A stretch of DNA of 19,065 nt, from the NCBI GenBank assembly GCA_035495815.1, contig DATJFH010000331.1, positions 1 through 19,065 of the forward strand, written 5' to 3'. Shown piece by piece: positions 1-6,311 of the stretch (positions within the stretch are counted from its first letter, which is position 1; each line of letters starts with the position of its first letter). Made by a program: the position numbers and the translations under genes. Under the pieces are notes generated by a model that was given only the letters and a program-made list of their open reading frames with translations, searched no databases and was not told the DNA's origin. Origin of the DNA: DATJFH01 sp035495815. GTDB taxonomy: Bacteria > Acidobacteriota > Terriglobia > Bryobacterales > Bryobacteraceae.

Positions 1-140
1 GTGAGGGTTGCAACGTTGACGCGGTGCTTACGTGAGGCGCTCTCCAGGTCTGCGCCGCGCAACAGCTCCAAAATGACCGACATATTGCGTTTGGCGGACC
101 AGCGGCCCCCGCTGGTGGTCGCTAACGATTGGACATGCAT
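1..140 (-). CDS. IS3-type transposase OrfA, 5' part, cut by window edge
   Basis: Reading the minus strand from an ATG at 140 gives an open frame to the window edge. After about a dozen residues it contains RWSAKRNMSVILELLRGADL and then ESASRKHRVNVATL. This is the N-terminal helix-turn-helix pattern of IS3-type OrfA transposases, which bind the element's terminal repeats. The reading is from the motif only; the rest of the protein lies outside the window. AAGGAG (minus strand, 146-141) touches the ATG, which is closer than usual, so the true start may be a little downstream. A perfect 8-bp inverted repeat lies just upstream at 148-171. The element appears to sit inside the IS21-type istA remnant, whose recognisable protein stops near 208. 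Family assignment is moderately sure; intactness cannot be judged. Confidence 0.6.
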   Translation of the reverse strand, partial: MHVQSLATTSGGRWSAKRNMSVILELLRGADLESASRKHRVNVATL

Positions 141-147
141 CTCCTTA

Positions 148-171
148 GAACATTTTCTATATCAAATGTTC
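148..171. repeat. Inverted repeat upstream of the IS3-type orfA
   Basis: GAACATTT (148-155) and AAATGTTC (164-171) are perfect 8-base inverted arms around an 8-base AT-rich loop. On the minus strand the hairpin lies immediately before the AAGGAG (146-141) of the transposase fragment. Insertion sequences often carry such hairpins to damp translation from transcripts that enter from outside. That role is an inference here; it could also be a protein-binding site. Confidence 0.5.
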
Positions 172-207
172 CCAATGCACTGTCCATTGAATTTCCGGGC
201 CGGGGGA

Positions 208-687
208 GAAAACGCAGATTCTGACGTCGCGAGTAACTCAGCACATAACTGAAGGCATGCACCCGCCGCCGCCCTTCGGCCGTAAACGCGATCTCGTAAG
301 GCGGATAGTCCATCTGCGCCTGCACTCCGGGTCCAGTTTCGAATCGCTGCACCGGCGCTTTCGGCGCGCGCGGCCGTATAGCGTGTAGATGTTCTTTGAC
401 GATGCCGTAACGGCCCGCGAAACCCAATCTGCGAAGCTCTTCATCAGACGGACAGCAGTCAGGTTCGGGTAGCGTTCCAGCAGTTGCGCGATCTGATCCG
501 CGTAAGGATCGAGCAGACTCGGCCGGCGAGAGCGTCCACTCTCTACTTCACTTGCCCTGCGGTCCAGGTGTTCCTTCAGCACGCGGTACACGCTCTTGCG
601 GTCGATTCCCAGCCGGCGCGCAATCGTCCGGTGCGAAGCGCCGGAGTAGTGCAGCCGGACGATCTCGTTGCGCGTCACTTCCCTCAT
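208..687 (-). pseudogene. istA: IS21-type transposase IstA remnant (frameshifted, truncated)
   Basis: Residues 1-66 from the ATG at 687 begin MREVTRNEIVRLHYSGASH and carry an N-terminal helix-turn-helix (TIARRLGIDRKSVYRVLKEH), as in the IstA transposase of IS21 elements. Around 435-445 the frame breaks: the expected LRRLGFAGRYGIVKEHL continues one frame over, consistent with loss of one base after the RLM codons (ATGAAGAGC where ATGGAAGAG would keep frame). The second segment contains QAQMDYPPYEIAFTAEGRRR, the first catalytic aspartate region of the DDE integrase core, and runs to SYSRRQNLRF near 208. Homology is then lost, which fits interruption by the IS3-type element. The other catalytic residues and istB are absent. 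The start overlaps the ParB-like stop as ATGA (687-684), so the two were translationally coupled. It is not functional as it stands. Confidence 0.85.
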
Positions 688-1604
688 GCCGCCGGCTTCA
701 TCTCGCCGACCAGATCAAGGCTCAGAGAGGCGACCGAGGCGGCGTCCCGTGACAACTTTTCAAAGCGAGGCGCAAGGAACGCGCGATCCTCTGGCGTCAA
801 TCCGGCGCGACCATGATGCGCCAGCCATACTTCCATGCGGCCGAGCACATCGAGCAAAAGTCCCACGCGCTTCCAGACATGATTCCCGGCCTCGCTCAGC
901 CGCGGATCGCGGACCGAACCAGTTACACCCTTGGCCTGCGAGAGCGTTTCCCGCGGATGCGCCAGGATATAGCGCTGCTGATTTTGTTCGGCGCATCCCA
1001 GCCACAAATCAACGACGCCCACCAGTTCCGCGCTCGACAGAGCCTCGCGACGGATGGCATCAAGCACCTCGGCCTGGTTGCCCTGCGGCAACCGCACGAT
1101 CTGCCGCGCCGCTGTGGGCGACAACAATCCTACGCGCAGGTCATCACGGGCTTTCGCGCCCAGCCGTTCGAGCAACGCCAGTCGCCGGCATACCCAGCTC
1201 TTGTGCCGCCCCAGCAACTCCGCCACTTCGACCTGGCTCATGCCGTCCTCGCGCACCAGAGCGTGGATGATCCACGCTTCCTCAAGTTCGCGTGTGCGGC
1301 CGCCGGCGCGGTTGAGTCCATAGATGGCGGCTTTCAGTGTGCGCTCGTCCGCTTCCATAAGCCGGGCTGAGAGATGATCGATATTCTGCAGATTGCGCGC
1401 CGCTCCGAGGCGTTTGAATCCGTCGATCAGCTCATAGCGGTCCTCGCGGCGACACACCACCAGCGGCGTTAACTGCCCGTAGCGCTCCAGCGATTTCGCG
1501 ATGACGCGTTCGGCTTCTGGCACGTGCAGGCGATAGCGCCCATAATGCTCGCCGATTTCCTCCGGTCTGAGTTGCAGCAGATTGTCGCTGGCCCAGTGCA
1601 GCAT
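684..1604 (-). CDS. ParB-like protein encoded in an IS21-type element
   Basis: The protein has 306 residues. Residues 8-75 look like a ParB/Spo0J N-terminal domain: LQLRPEEIGEHYGRY, then SLERYGQLTPLVV and YELIDGFKRLGAAR, the last aligning with the GERR box of true ParBs but reading GFKR. Residues 120-152 (GMSQVEVAELLGRHKSWVCR and on) form the KorB/ParB-type helix-turn-helix. The C-terminal half (about 190-306) is unassigned. The start at 1604 has AAGGA nine bases upstream. The stop overlaps the istA start (ATGA), and the zinc-knuckle pseudogene lies 88 bp upstream on the same strand, so this looks like an accessory gene of the transposon and not a chromosome-partition gene; no parA is nearby. 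It is the only intact gene of the element. Fold assignment is fairly sure. The role, perhaps DNA binding or target choice, is unknown. Confidence 0.8.
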   Translation of the reverse strand: MLHWASDNLLQLRPEEIGEHYGRYRLHVPEAERVIAKSLERYGQLTPLVVCRREDRYELIDGFKRLGAARNLQNIDHLSARLMEADERTLKAAIYGLNRAGGRTRELEEAWIIHALVREDGMSQVEVAELLGRHKSWVCRRLALLERLGAKARDDLRVGLLSPTAARQIVRLPQGNQAEVLDAIRREALSSAELVGVVDLWLGCAEQNQQRYILAHPRETLSQAKGVTGSVRDPRLSEAGNHVWKRVGLLLDVLGRMEVWLAHHGRAGLTPEDRAFLAPRFEKLSRDAASVASLSLDLVGEMKPAA

Positions 1605-1692
1605 CCGCGTCGTTCCTTTCCCACGACAAGTCGAATGTAAGCTGTGCGTTCGTTGTGATCAATATGCCCGGCTTATCTCGGACCGCATTGGC

Positions 1693-2188
1693 TCAGATCC
1701 TCCACTGCTGTCGCGCCGTGCAGCGCCAGCGCCGCTCGCGTTGCCAGACTCGTTCCATGGCGCGCCGGCACGCGCGAGAACAAAAGCGCTGCTGGGGCGA
1801 ACGCCGCTGTTGCATGAATCCTTCATAGCAGCCGGGGCGGTCGCAACAATCATCGAAAAAAGTTTTGGGTGATTACCCTCGGGGACTCCGGAACTGCTTC
1901 TTCCGGCGCTGGTTGTTGGCGTTTTTTGACTCTCTCACGGTAACGCCGGCTCTGCCTATTGCGTTTCTCTTTGCCCGCCTCCGTCGCCCGATAGCTCTGC
2001 TGGGCTTTCCAACGCGACCATCGCCGCGCCGCTCGACGGCACTCCTCACTGCAAAACCGCTGTCGCGACCGTTGGGGACGAAAACGCTGCTCGCATCCCT
2101 TCAGAAGACAGCGGCGCGTCCGCGGACGGAGGCGTGGTCTGGCCGCCGGACCGCATTGTCGATCTTCGGCCGGCGTGTAGAATCCTCG
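1693..2188 (-). pseudogene. Twin zinc-knuckle protein of the IS21-type element (frameshifted)
   Basis: Two frames on the minus strand together encode one protein. The upstream part has C-x4-C-x13-C-x3-C (CLLKGC ... FCSEEC), then a very basic stretch with RRWSRWKAQQSYRATEAGK and RQSRRYRERVKKR. After a T6 run (minus strand, 1861-1856) the zero frame stops within two codons. The next frame continues with CDRPGC ... FCSRAC, i.e. C-x4-C-x15-C-x3-C, then ERVWQRERRWRCTARQQWRI and a TGA at 1695-1693. The two halves are clearly an internal duplication. Loss of one T from the run restores a single open frame, so a homopolymer expansion broke the gene, unless slippage still makes full-length protein. 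The 5' end is unclear: no ATG or GTG fits, and the frame runs into the TonB-receptor remnant at 2189. The cysteine spacing suggests zinc and nucleic-acid binding. I know no family name. Confidence 0.65.
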
Positions 2189-2377
2189 AGTCTGTACAAG
2201 ACGGTCCGATTCGGAGGCGACCGGGCGAAGCTGCAATTCGGGGTCGAGACGTTCAACACGTTCAACCATCCGCAGTTCGAAGAGGTGGGTACGCAGCTGA
2301 ACACGGCTACATACGGGTTCGTCACGGACGCCCGCGATCCGCGCGTGGTCCAGTTGCGGGGCAAGATCAGCTTCTGA
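2189..2377 (+). pseudogene. TonB-dependent receptor (Oar-like), 3' remnant
   Basis: The last 62 codons of a plus-strand frame begin SLYKTVRFGGDRAKLQFGVE, include TFNTFNHPQF and TATYGFVTDARDPRVVQ, and end in LRGKISF. This is the typical C-terminal barrel end of the large carboxypeptidase-regulatory-like/Oar TonB-dependent receptors that are abundant in Acidobacteriota, where the F/N-rich FNHPQF and ARDPR signatures close the last strands and the terminal Phe serves outer-membrane assembly. Everything upstream of about 2189 is transposon sequence, so the gene has lost its 5' part to the insertion. It is not functional. Confidence in the family is good because several consecutive signatures match. 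Confidence 0.75.
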
Positions 2378-2397
2378 GCCGCCGAACGGCGCCAGGG

Positions 2398-3519
2398 TTA
2401 TTCGACGTCGAAGGTGCGCAGCTTGGCGGAAAGGGTGGTGCGTTTCAGGCCCAGCATGTCCGCGGCCTGCTTCTTGTTGCCCGCGGTCTTTTCCAGGGCC
2501 TGCATCAGAATGCTGCGCTCGAACTGGCTGACGGTCCGCTCGAAGTCGAGCCCGTGATCCGGCACGGAGATGGTGGGGCCTCCCACGGCGGCGGCTTCCA
2601 TTTTCGAATCGGTCGACTCCATCGGAAAGTCTTCCGGCTCGAGCATCAGCCGCTCGCCGCTCAAGGCGATGGCGGCTTCGACCGAGTTTTCGAGCTGCCG
2701 GACGTTTCCCGGCCAGCCGTAGTTTGCCAGCCGCCACAGGGACTGAGGCGAGACCTGCCGGACCGGGATCTGTTCCAGGCGGCAAACCTTGCGAATGAGA
2801 TGCTCGACCAGCGCCGGGACGTCCGACAGCCGCTCCCGCAGGGGCGGCGTGCGCAGCCGGACGACATTGAGGCGATAGAAGAGATCTTCCCGGAATCGTC
2901 CCTGGTCTACGCGGCGCGCCAGGTCGACGTTCGAGGCGGAGATGATTCGCAGGTCAACCTTGACGGTATCGGAAGCGCCGATGCGCTGGAACTCCCGCTC
3001 CTGCAGGACACGCAGCATCTTGACTTGCAGATCGAGCGGCATTTCGGCGATTTCGTCGAGGAAGATCGTGCTGCCGTCGGCCTGCTCGAACCGGCCGACC
3101 CGGTGATTGGCGGCGCCGGTGAAGGCGCCTTTCACATGTCCGAACAGCTCCGCTTCCAGCAGATTCTCCGGAAGGGCCGCGCAGTTGACGGTCACCATCG
3201 GCAGACGTGACCGTGGGCTGGCCGCATGGACCGAGCGGGCGACCAGCTCCTTGCCGGCGCCGGTTTCACCGGTAATCATGACCGTGGTCCGCCGCGGACC
3301 CACCAGTTGGATCAGGCGGCAAAGCTGACCCATGGCCGGGCTGTCTCCCACCAGGGCCCTGCGCCACTGCGGCGTGGCCGGCGCATCCACGGCGGCGCCG
3401 AGCGCCACCAGCTCGCGACTGTATTGCAACTGCCGGGCAGCTTCAACCTGATTCGCCAGTTCCCCCGGATCAGCCGTTCCCATTCCCGGCCCGGCCGATG
3501 TGTCCACATCAAGCAACAT
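2398..3519 (-). CDS. Sigma54-dependent enhancer-binding regulator (AAA+/Fis)
   Basis: The AAA+ core is complete. Counting from the ATG at 3519 (373 residues), Walker A GETGAGKE lies near 84-91, the sigma54 contact loop GAFTGA near 131-136, Walker B TIFLDE near 151-156, the arginine-finger region FREDLFYRL near 209-217, and sensor II GNVRQLEN near 271-278. A Fis-type helix-turn-helix fills the C-terminus (NKKQAADMLGLKRTTLSAKL). The N-terminal 60 residues hold no receiver, PAS or GAF domain, only a short possibly helical stretch, so input is unclear. The frame stays open to a GTG at 3573, but that would leave 20 bp to the divergent amidohydrolase. The ATG at 3519 is preferred because an extended -10 (TGC TATAGA, 3555-3547) precedes it. 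It probably controls the divergent 3594-6258 operon or a distant sigma54 promoter; no clear -24/-12 site is visible next door. Confidence 0.9.
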   Translation of the reverse strand: MLLDVDTSAGPGMGTADPGELANQVEAARQLQYSRELVALGAAVDAPATPQWRRALVGDSPAMGQLCRLIQLVGPRRTTVMITGETGAGKELVARSVHAASPRSRLPMVTVNCAALPENLLEAELFGHVKGAFTGAANHRVGRFEQADGSTIFLDEIAEMPLDLQVKMLRVLQEREFQRIGASDTVKVDLRIISASNVDLARRVDQGRFREDLFYRLNVVRLRTPPLRERLSDVPALVEHLIRKVCRLEQIPVRQVSPQSLWRLANYGWPGNVRQLENSVEAAIALSGERLMLEPEDFPMESTDSKMEAAAVGGPTISVPDHGLDFERTVSQFERSILMQALEKTAGNKKQAADMLGLKRTTLSAKLRTFDVE

Positions 3520-3540
3520 GCCATTCCATCGGCGGTACAA

Positions 3541-3566
3541 GGGAAATCTATAGCATAGGTTTTCCC
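3541..3566. promoter_or_regulatory. Nested palindrome between divergent genes (operator candidate)
   Basis: GGGAAA (3541-3546) and TTTCCC (3561-3566) are inverted arms, and inside them CTAT (3548-3551) faces ATAG (3555-3558). The centre falls near 3553. The sequence overlaps the minus-strand extended -10 of the regulator (TGC TATAGA, 3555-3547) and lies about 15 bp upstream of the plus-strand -10 candidate. The position suits a repressor or activator site controlling both directions. No factor can be named. Confidence 0.4.
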
Positions 3567-3581
3567 CTACCACCGTAGCTA

Positions 3582-3587
3582 TATACT
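3582..3587 (+). promoter_or_regulatory. -10 box of the amidohydrolase operon, probably leaderless
   Basis: TATACT matches the sigma70 -10 consensus at five of six positions and ends 6 bases before the ATG at 3594. Transcription would then start at or next to the start codon, and no Shine-Dalgarno sequence precedes it. The -35 region is poor (TTTTCC near 3560), so an activator may be needed. Confidence 0.45.
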
Positions 3588-3593
3588 CTTCAT

Positions 3594-4481
3594 ATGAATG
3601 AAATCAGCCGCAGAGCCGCGCTCGGCTCCCTGGCCGCTGGCGCGGCGCTCGGCGCCCGCGGCTATCGCATCATCGATCCACACGTGCACGTCTGGAAGAA
3701 AGACCCGAAGTATCCGTGGGCCAAAGAGACGACGCGGCCGCCCGACAAGGACGCCACCGCCGAAATGCTGCTCGATCTGATGAAGGCGAACGGCGTCGAG
3801 AAGACTGTTATTATCCAGGTAATCCACTACCGCTGGGACAACAGTTACCTGGCCGATGTCCTAAAGAAGTATCCCTCGTACTTCAAGGGGGTAGCCCGGG
3901 TGAACCCCGAGATCCAATCCGCGCCCGACGATCTGACGCGGCTCGTGCAGGAGCAGAAATTCCAGGGCGTGCGCATCAGCCCGTCGGGCAACGCGGCGGG
4001 CGACTGGATTCGCGGCCCCCTCATGCCGCCGCTATGGAAGCGATGCGATTCGCTGAAGGTCCCGATGACGGTGCTTGCGCCGGTGACGCGCATGCCGGAC
4101 GTCGCGCCGCTGATCGAGAAGTTTCCCAACCTGACGGTTGTGATCGACCACATGGCGGACTCTCCGCTGGACAAGCCGGAGCAGTTGAATCTGTTGATGG
4201 CGTTGAAACGCTATCCCAAGGTCTTCGTCAAGGTATCGCATACCTGGTCGCTTTCGAAGCAGGAATATCCGTACAAGGACTCCCAGGCGCAGGTAAAGCG
4301 TCTTTACGACGCCTTCGGTCCGCAGCGGCTGATGTGGGGGACGGACTGGCCGCTGGTGGAAAACCACTGCGGATACGCGAAGGCGCTGGCCATGGTCCGG
4401 GACGAGATGAAATTTCTCAACGAGGACGACAAGAGCTGGATGCTGAGTAAGACCATCGAGCGCGTCTGGCCGTTCCCATAA
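3594..4481 (+). CDS. Tat-exported amidohydrolase (lactonase-like, amidohydrolase_2)
   Basis: The protein has 295 residues. The N-terminus (SRRAALGSLAAGAALGARG) is a twin-arginine-type signal, so it is probably exported folded. After it comes IIDPHVHVW, the HxH metal motif (H30, H32), then VIDHMAD (H186) and MWGTDWPLVE (D251). This is the amidohydrolase_2 pattern (PF04909), a TIM barrel whose relatives hydrolyse lactones such as L-fucono-lactone or 2-pyrone-4,6-dicarboxylate, or decarboxylate aromatic acids. The next gene, 14 bp downstream, is a sugar-dehydrogenase-like propeller, and sugar lactones are the usual product of such enzymes, so lactone hydrolysis is the favoured guess. The start at ATG 3594 is well supported because the Tat motif follows directly. 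The family is sure; the substrate is not known. Confidence 0.85.
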   Translation: MNEISRRAALGSLAAGAALGARGYRIIDPHVHVWKKDPKYPWAKETTRPPDKDATAEMLLDLMKANGVEKTVIIQVIHYRWDNSYLADVLKKYPSYFKGVARVNPEIQSAPDDLTRLVQEQKFQGVRISPSGNAAGDWIRGPLMPPLWKRCDSLKVPMTVLAPVTRMPDVAPLIEKFPNLTVVIDHMADSPLDKPEQLNLLMALKRYPKVFVKVSHTWSLSKQEYPYKDSQAQVKRLYDAFGPQRLMWGTDWPLVENHCGYAKALAMVRDEMKFLNEDDKSWMLSKTIERVWPFP

Positions 4482-4495
4482 TAGACTGGTAGCGT

Positions 4496-5641
4496 ATGAA
4501 GCCGAGCATTCTCTTCCTCTTCGCGGCCCTCTCCTGCTGGGGAGCCGAGGTCAAACTGCCGCCTCCCGGGGCCACCCCGTCGGTCACCAACCGGCCGCGG
4601 GTGATTCCGCAGCCCTCCGGCGCGCAGTTGAAAGTACCGGACGGGTTCACAGTCGAATTGTATGCCGAGGGCTTCGAGCAGCCCCGCTACATGATTCTGG
4701 GTCCGAGCAAGGAGATCCTGCTCACCGACAGCAAGGGCGGCACGGTATACATTCTGAAACCGGAGCGCAAGAAGCTGATCGAGAAGCTGGACCGGCCTTA
4801 CGGCATGGCGTTCTGGAAGGAGTATCTCTATGTCGCCGAAACGACCTCGCTGAAGCGCTATCCGTACGACTCCAAAAAGATGACGGTGGGCGCCGGCCAG
4901 GAAGTGGTCAGCATGAAAGATTTCGGCAAGGGGCACTGGACGCGGACGGTGGCGTTCGACAAGGCGGGGGCAAAGATGTATCTGGGGGTCGGCTCCAGCT
5001 CGAACGTGGACGCGGGCGATCCGGAAATGCGCGCCGCCATCAACCGTTTCAATCCGGACGGCAGCGGGCACGAAATCTTCGCCTCGGTAACGCGCAATCC
5101 CACGACTGTCCGTTTCTATCCGGGGACCGACACGCTGTGGGCCTCGATCCAGGAACGCGACCTGCTCGGCGACGACCTGGTTCCGGACTACCTCACGTCG
5201 ATCAAACAAGGCGGCTTTTATGGCTGGCCGTACGCCTATATCGGTCCGCACGAGGATCCGCGCCGCAAGGGGGAGAAGCCCGAACTGGTGAAGAAGACGC
5301 TGGTTCCGGACGTGATATTGGGAGCGCACGTGGCCGTGATCGATTTCGAGTTCTACACCGGGAAGCAGTTTCCGGCCAAATATCAGGGCGGGGCTTTCCT
5401 CGCGCTGCACGGCTCCTGGAACCGCTCGAAGCGGGTGGGCCAGTCGATCGCTTTCATTCCGTTCAAGAAGGGCAAGCCGTCCGGTCCGATGGAAGAGTTC
5501 ATGACGGGCTGGATGCTTTCGCCCGACAAGCAGGAAGTCTGGGGCCGGCCGACGGGGATTCTGCAGATGACGGACGGCAGCCTGCTGGTTTCCGAGGACG
5601 GAAACAACAAGATTTACCATATCCGCTACAAAGGGAAGTGA
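4496..5641 (+). CDS. Glucose/sorbosone dehydrogenase-like beta-propeller
   Basis: The protein has 381 residues and a short signal peptide (MKPSILFLFAALSCWGAEVK). From about residue 48 it shows the pattern of the glucose/sorbosone dehydrogenase family: VPDGFTVELYAEGFEQPRYM, a GHWTRTVAF segment whose H147 falls where the catalytic histidine of PQQ glucose dehydrogenases lies, GVGSSSNVD, RNPTTVRFYPGTDTLWAS, then GDDLVPDYLTSIKQGG and FYGWPYAYIG, and finally LLVSEDGNNKIYHIRY. These enzymes use PQQ to oxidise aldoses or sorbosone in the periplasm. PQQ binding is inferred; no PQQ biosynthesis genes are in the window. The stop overlaps the GTG of the cytochrome gene by four bases (GTGA), so the pair is translationally coupled and the cytochrome is the likely electron acceptor. 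Confidence 0.85.
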   Translation: MKPSILFLFAALSCWGAEVKLPPPGATPSVTNRPRVIPQPSGAQLKVPDGFTVELYAEGFEQPRYMILGPSKEILLTDSKGGTVYILKPERKKLIEKLDRPYGMAFWKEYLYVAETTSLKRYPYDSKKMTVGAGQEVVSMKDFGKGHWTRTVAFDKAGAKMYLGVGSSSNVDAGDPEMRAAINRFNPDGSGHEIFASVTRNPTTVRFYPGTDTLWASIQERDLLGDDLVPDYLTSIKQGGFYGWPYAYIGPHEDPRRKGEKPELVKKTLVPDVILGAHVAVIDFEFYTGKQFPAKYQGGAFLALHGSWNRSKRVGQSIAFIPFKKGKPSGPMEEFMTGWMLSPDKQEVWGRPTGILQMTDGSLLVSEDGNNKIYHIRYKGK

Positions 5642-6258
5642 AGCTTCTTCTTGTGCTGATGGCAAGCGCGGCCGCGGCTCAGAATCCGCGGCCGTTTTCG
5701 CATGAGCTGCACCTGAAACTGCCGGCCGGGCTGAAGTGCGCGAGCTGCCATGCGGCAGTGGCGTCGTCGACGCGGCTCGAAGACAACAACCTGCCGGCGG
5801 CGGGCGTGTGCAGGGGGTGCCACCGGCAGGATATGCGGATCGGCCAGCCAAAGCCGACGATTCTGTCCCGGTTCAATCATCAGAAGCACGTGGCGATGGG
5901 GAATCTCGCGCCGGTCATCCGGTCGGCCATCGATTCGGGGAGCTACCTGTCCAAGCCGGGGGAAATACGGCGGCATCTGGACACGGCGAACGCGTGCGCC
6001 GCGTGTCATCGGGGCATGGAGCAGTCGGCCGCCCCGGCCAGATCGGATTTTCCTCAGATGGCGGATTGTCTGGTGTGTCACAACCAGATCGACGCGCCGT
6101 TCAGTTGTGAGTTGTGCCACGCGAAGGGGCCTGAGCTGAAACCGGCCAATCATACGGCGGACTTCCACGACTCACACAGCCGGAAGAACAGCGGACTCGA
6201 CAAGTCCACATGCGCGGTATGCCACGGCCGGAAGTTTACCTGTCTGGGCTGCCATTAG
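5638..6258 (+). CDS. Seven-heme c-type cytochrome, periplasmic
   Basis: The GTG at 5638 is chosen because a signal peptide follows at once (VKLLLVLMASAAAAQ), AAGGGAAG lies just upstream, and the codon overlaps the previous stop as GTGA. The 206-residue product carries seven CxxCH heme-attachment motifs, at about 34-38 (CASCH), 58-62 (CRGCH), 120-124 (CAACH), 144-148 (CLVCH), 157-161 (CELCH), 192-196 (CAVCH) and 202-206 (CLGCH). The last one is the C-terminus itself. Free histidines (H22, H25, H81, H84, H113, H172, H177, H180) could be distal ligands. It resembles cytochrome c3/c7-type multiheme proteins in heme density but I cannot place it in a named family. Coupling to the dehydrogenase suggests it takes electrons from sugar oxidation. 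Heme attachment needs maturation genes from elsewhere. Confidence 0.88.
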   Translation: MKLLLVLMASAAAAQNPRPFSHELHLKLPAGLKCASCHAAVASSTRLEDNNLPAAGVCRGCHRQDMRIGQPKPTILSRFNHQKHVAMGNLAPVIRSAIDSGSYLSKPGEIRRHLDTANACAACHRGMEQSAAPARSDFPQMADCLVCHNQIDAPFSCELCHAKGPELKPANHTADFHDSHSRKNSGLDKSTCAVCHGRKFTCLGCH

Positions 6259-6292
6259 GCAGTCGCCCGTCTGCGCGGGTATAAATATCGAG

Positions 6293-6311
6293 CTGAGCCG
6301 CGGCGGCTCAG
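6293..6311. terminator. Hairpin between convergent operons
   Basis: CTGAGCCG (6293-6300) pairs perfectly with CGGCTCAG (6304-6311) around a three-base loop. It lies 34 bp after the cytochrome stop and overlaps the stop of the convergent minus-strand gene. There is no T tract on either side, so it could be a factor-assisted bidirectional terminator or simply an mRNA 3' stabiliser. Confidence 0.45.

Noticed and set aside
684..1604. Chromosome-partition parB
   Set aside because: No parA neighbour, no parS-like repeats, altered GERR box and overlap with a transposase all argue against a partition locus.
1604..1662. Alternative short gene starting at 1662 before the ParB-like start
   Set aside because: The frame overlaps the ParB-like gene out of frame with no motif; the AAGGA-preceded ATG at 1604 is better supported.
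2191..2785. Long upstream extension of the zinc-knuckle reading frame to 2785 on the minus strand
   Set aside because: The stretch overlaps the TonB-receptor remnant (to 2377) and the 3' end of the sigma54 regulator gene in another frame; it shows no motif and an Arg/Gly-rich composition expected of an out-of-frame reading.
4304..5851. 515-residue minus-strand open frame opposite the dehydrogenase
   Set aside because: Same reasons: low-complexity Arg/Ala/Leu composition and no motif, while the plus-strand gene has signal peptide and family blocks throughout.
6266..6279. Hairpin CCCG/CGGG just after the cytochrome gene
   Set aside because: Only four pairs with no T run; the 8-bp hairpin at 6293-6311 is the better candidate.
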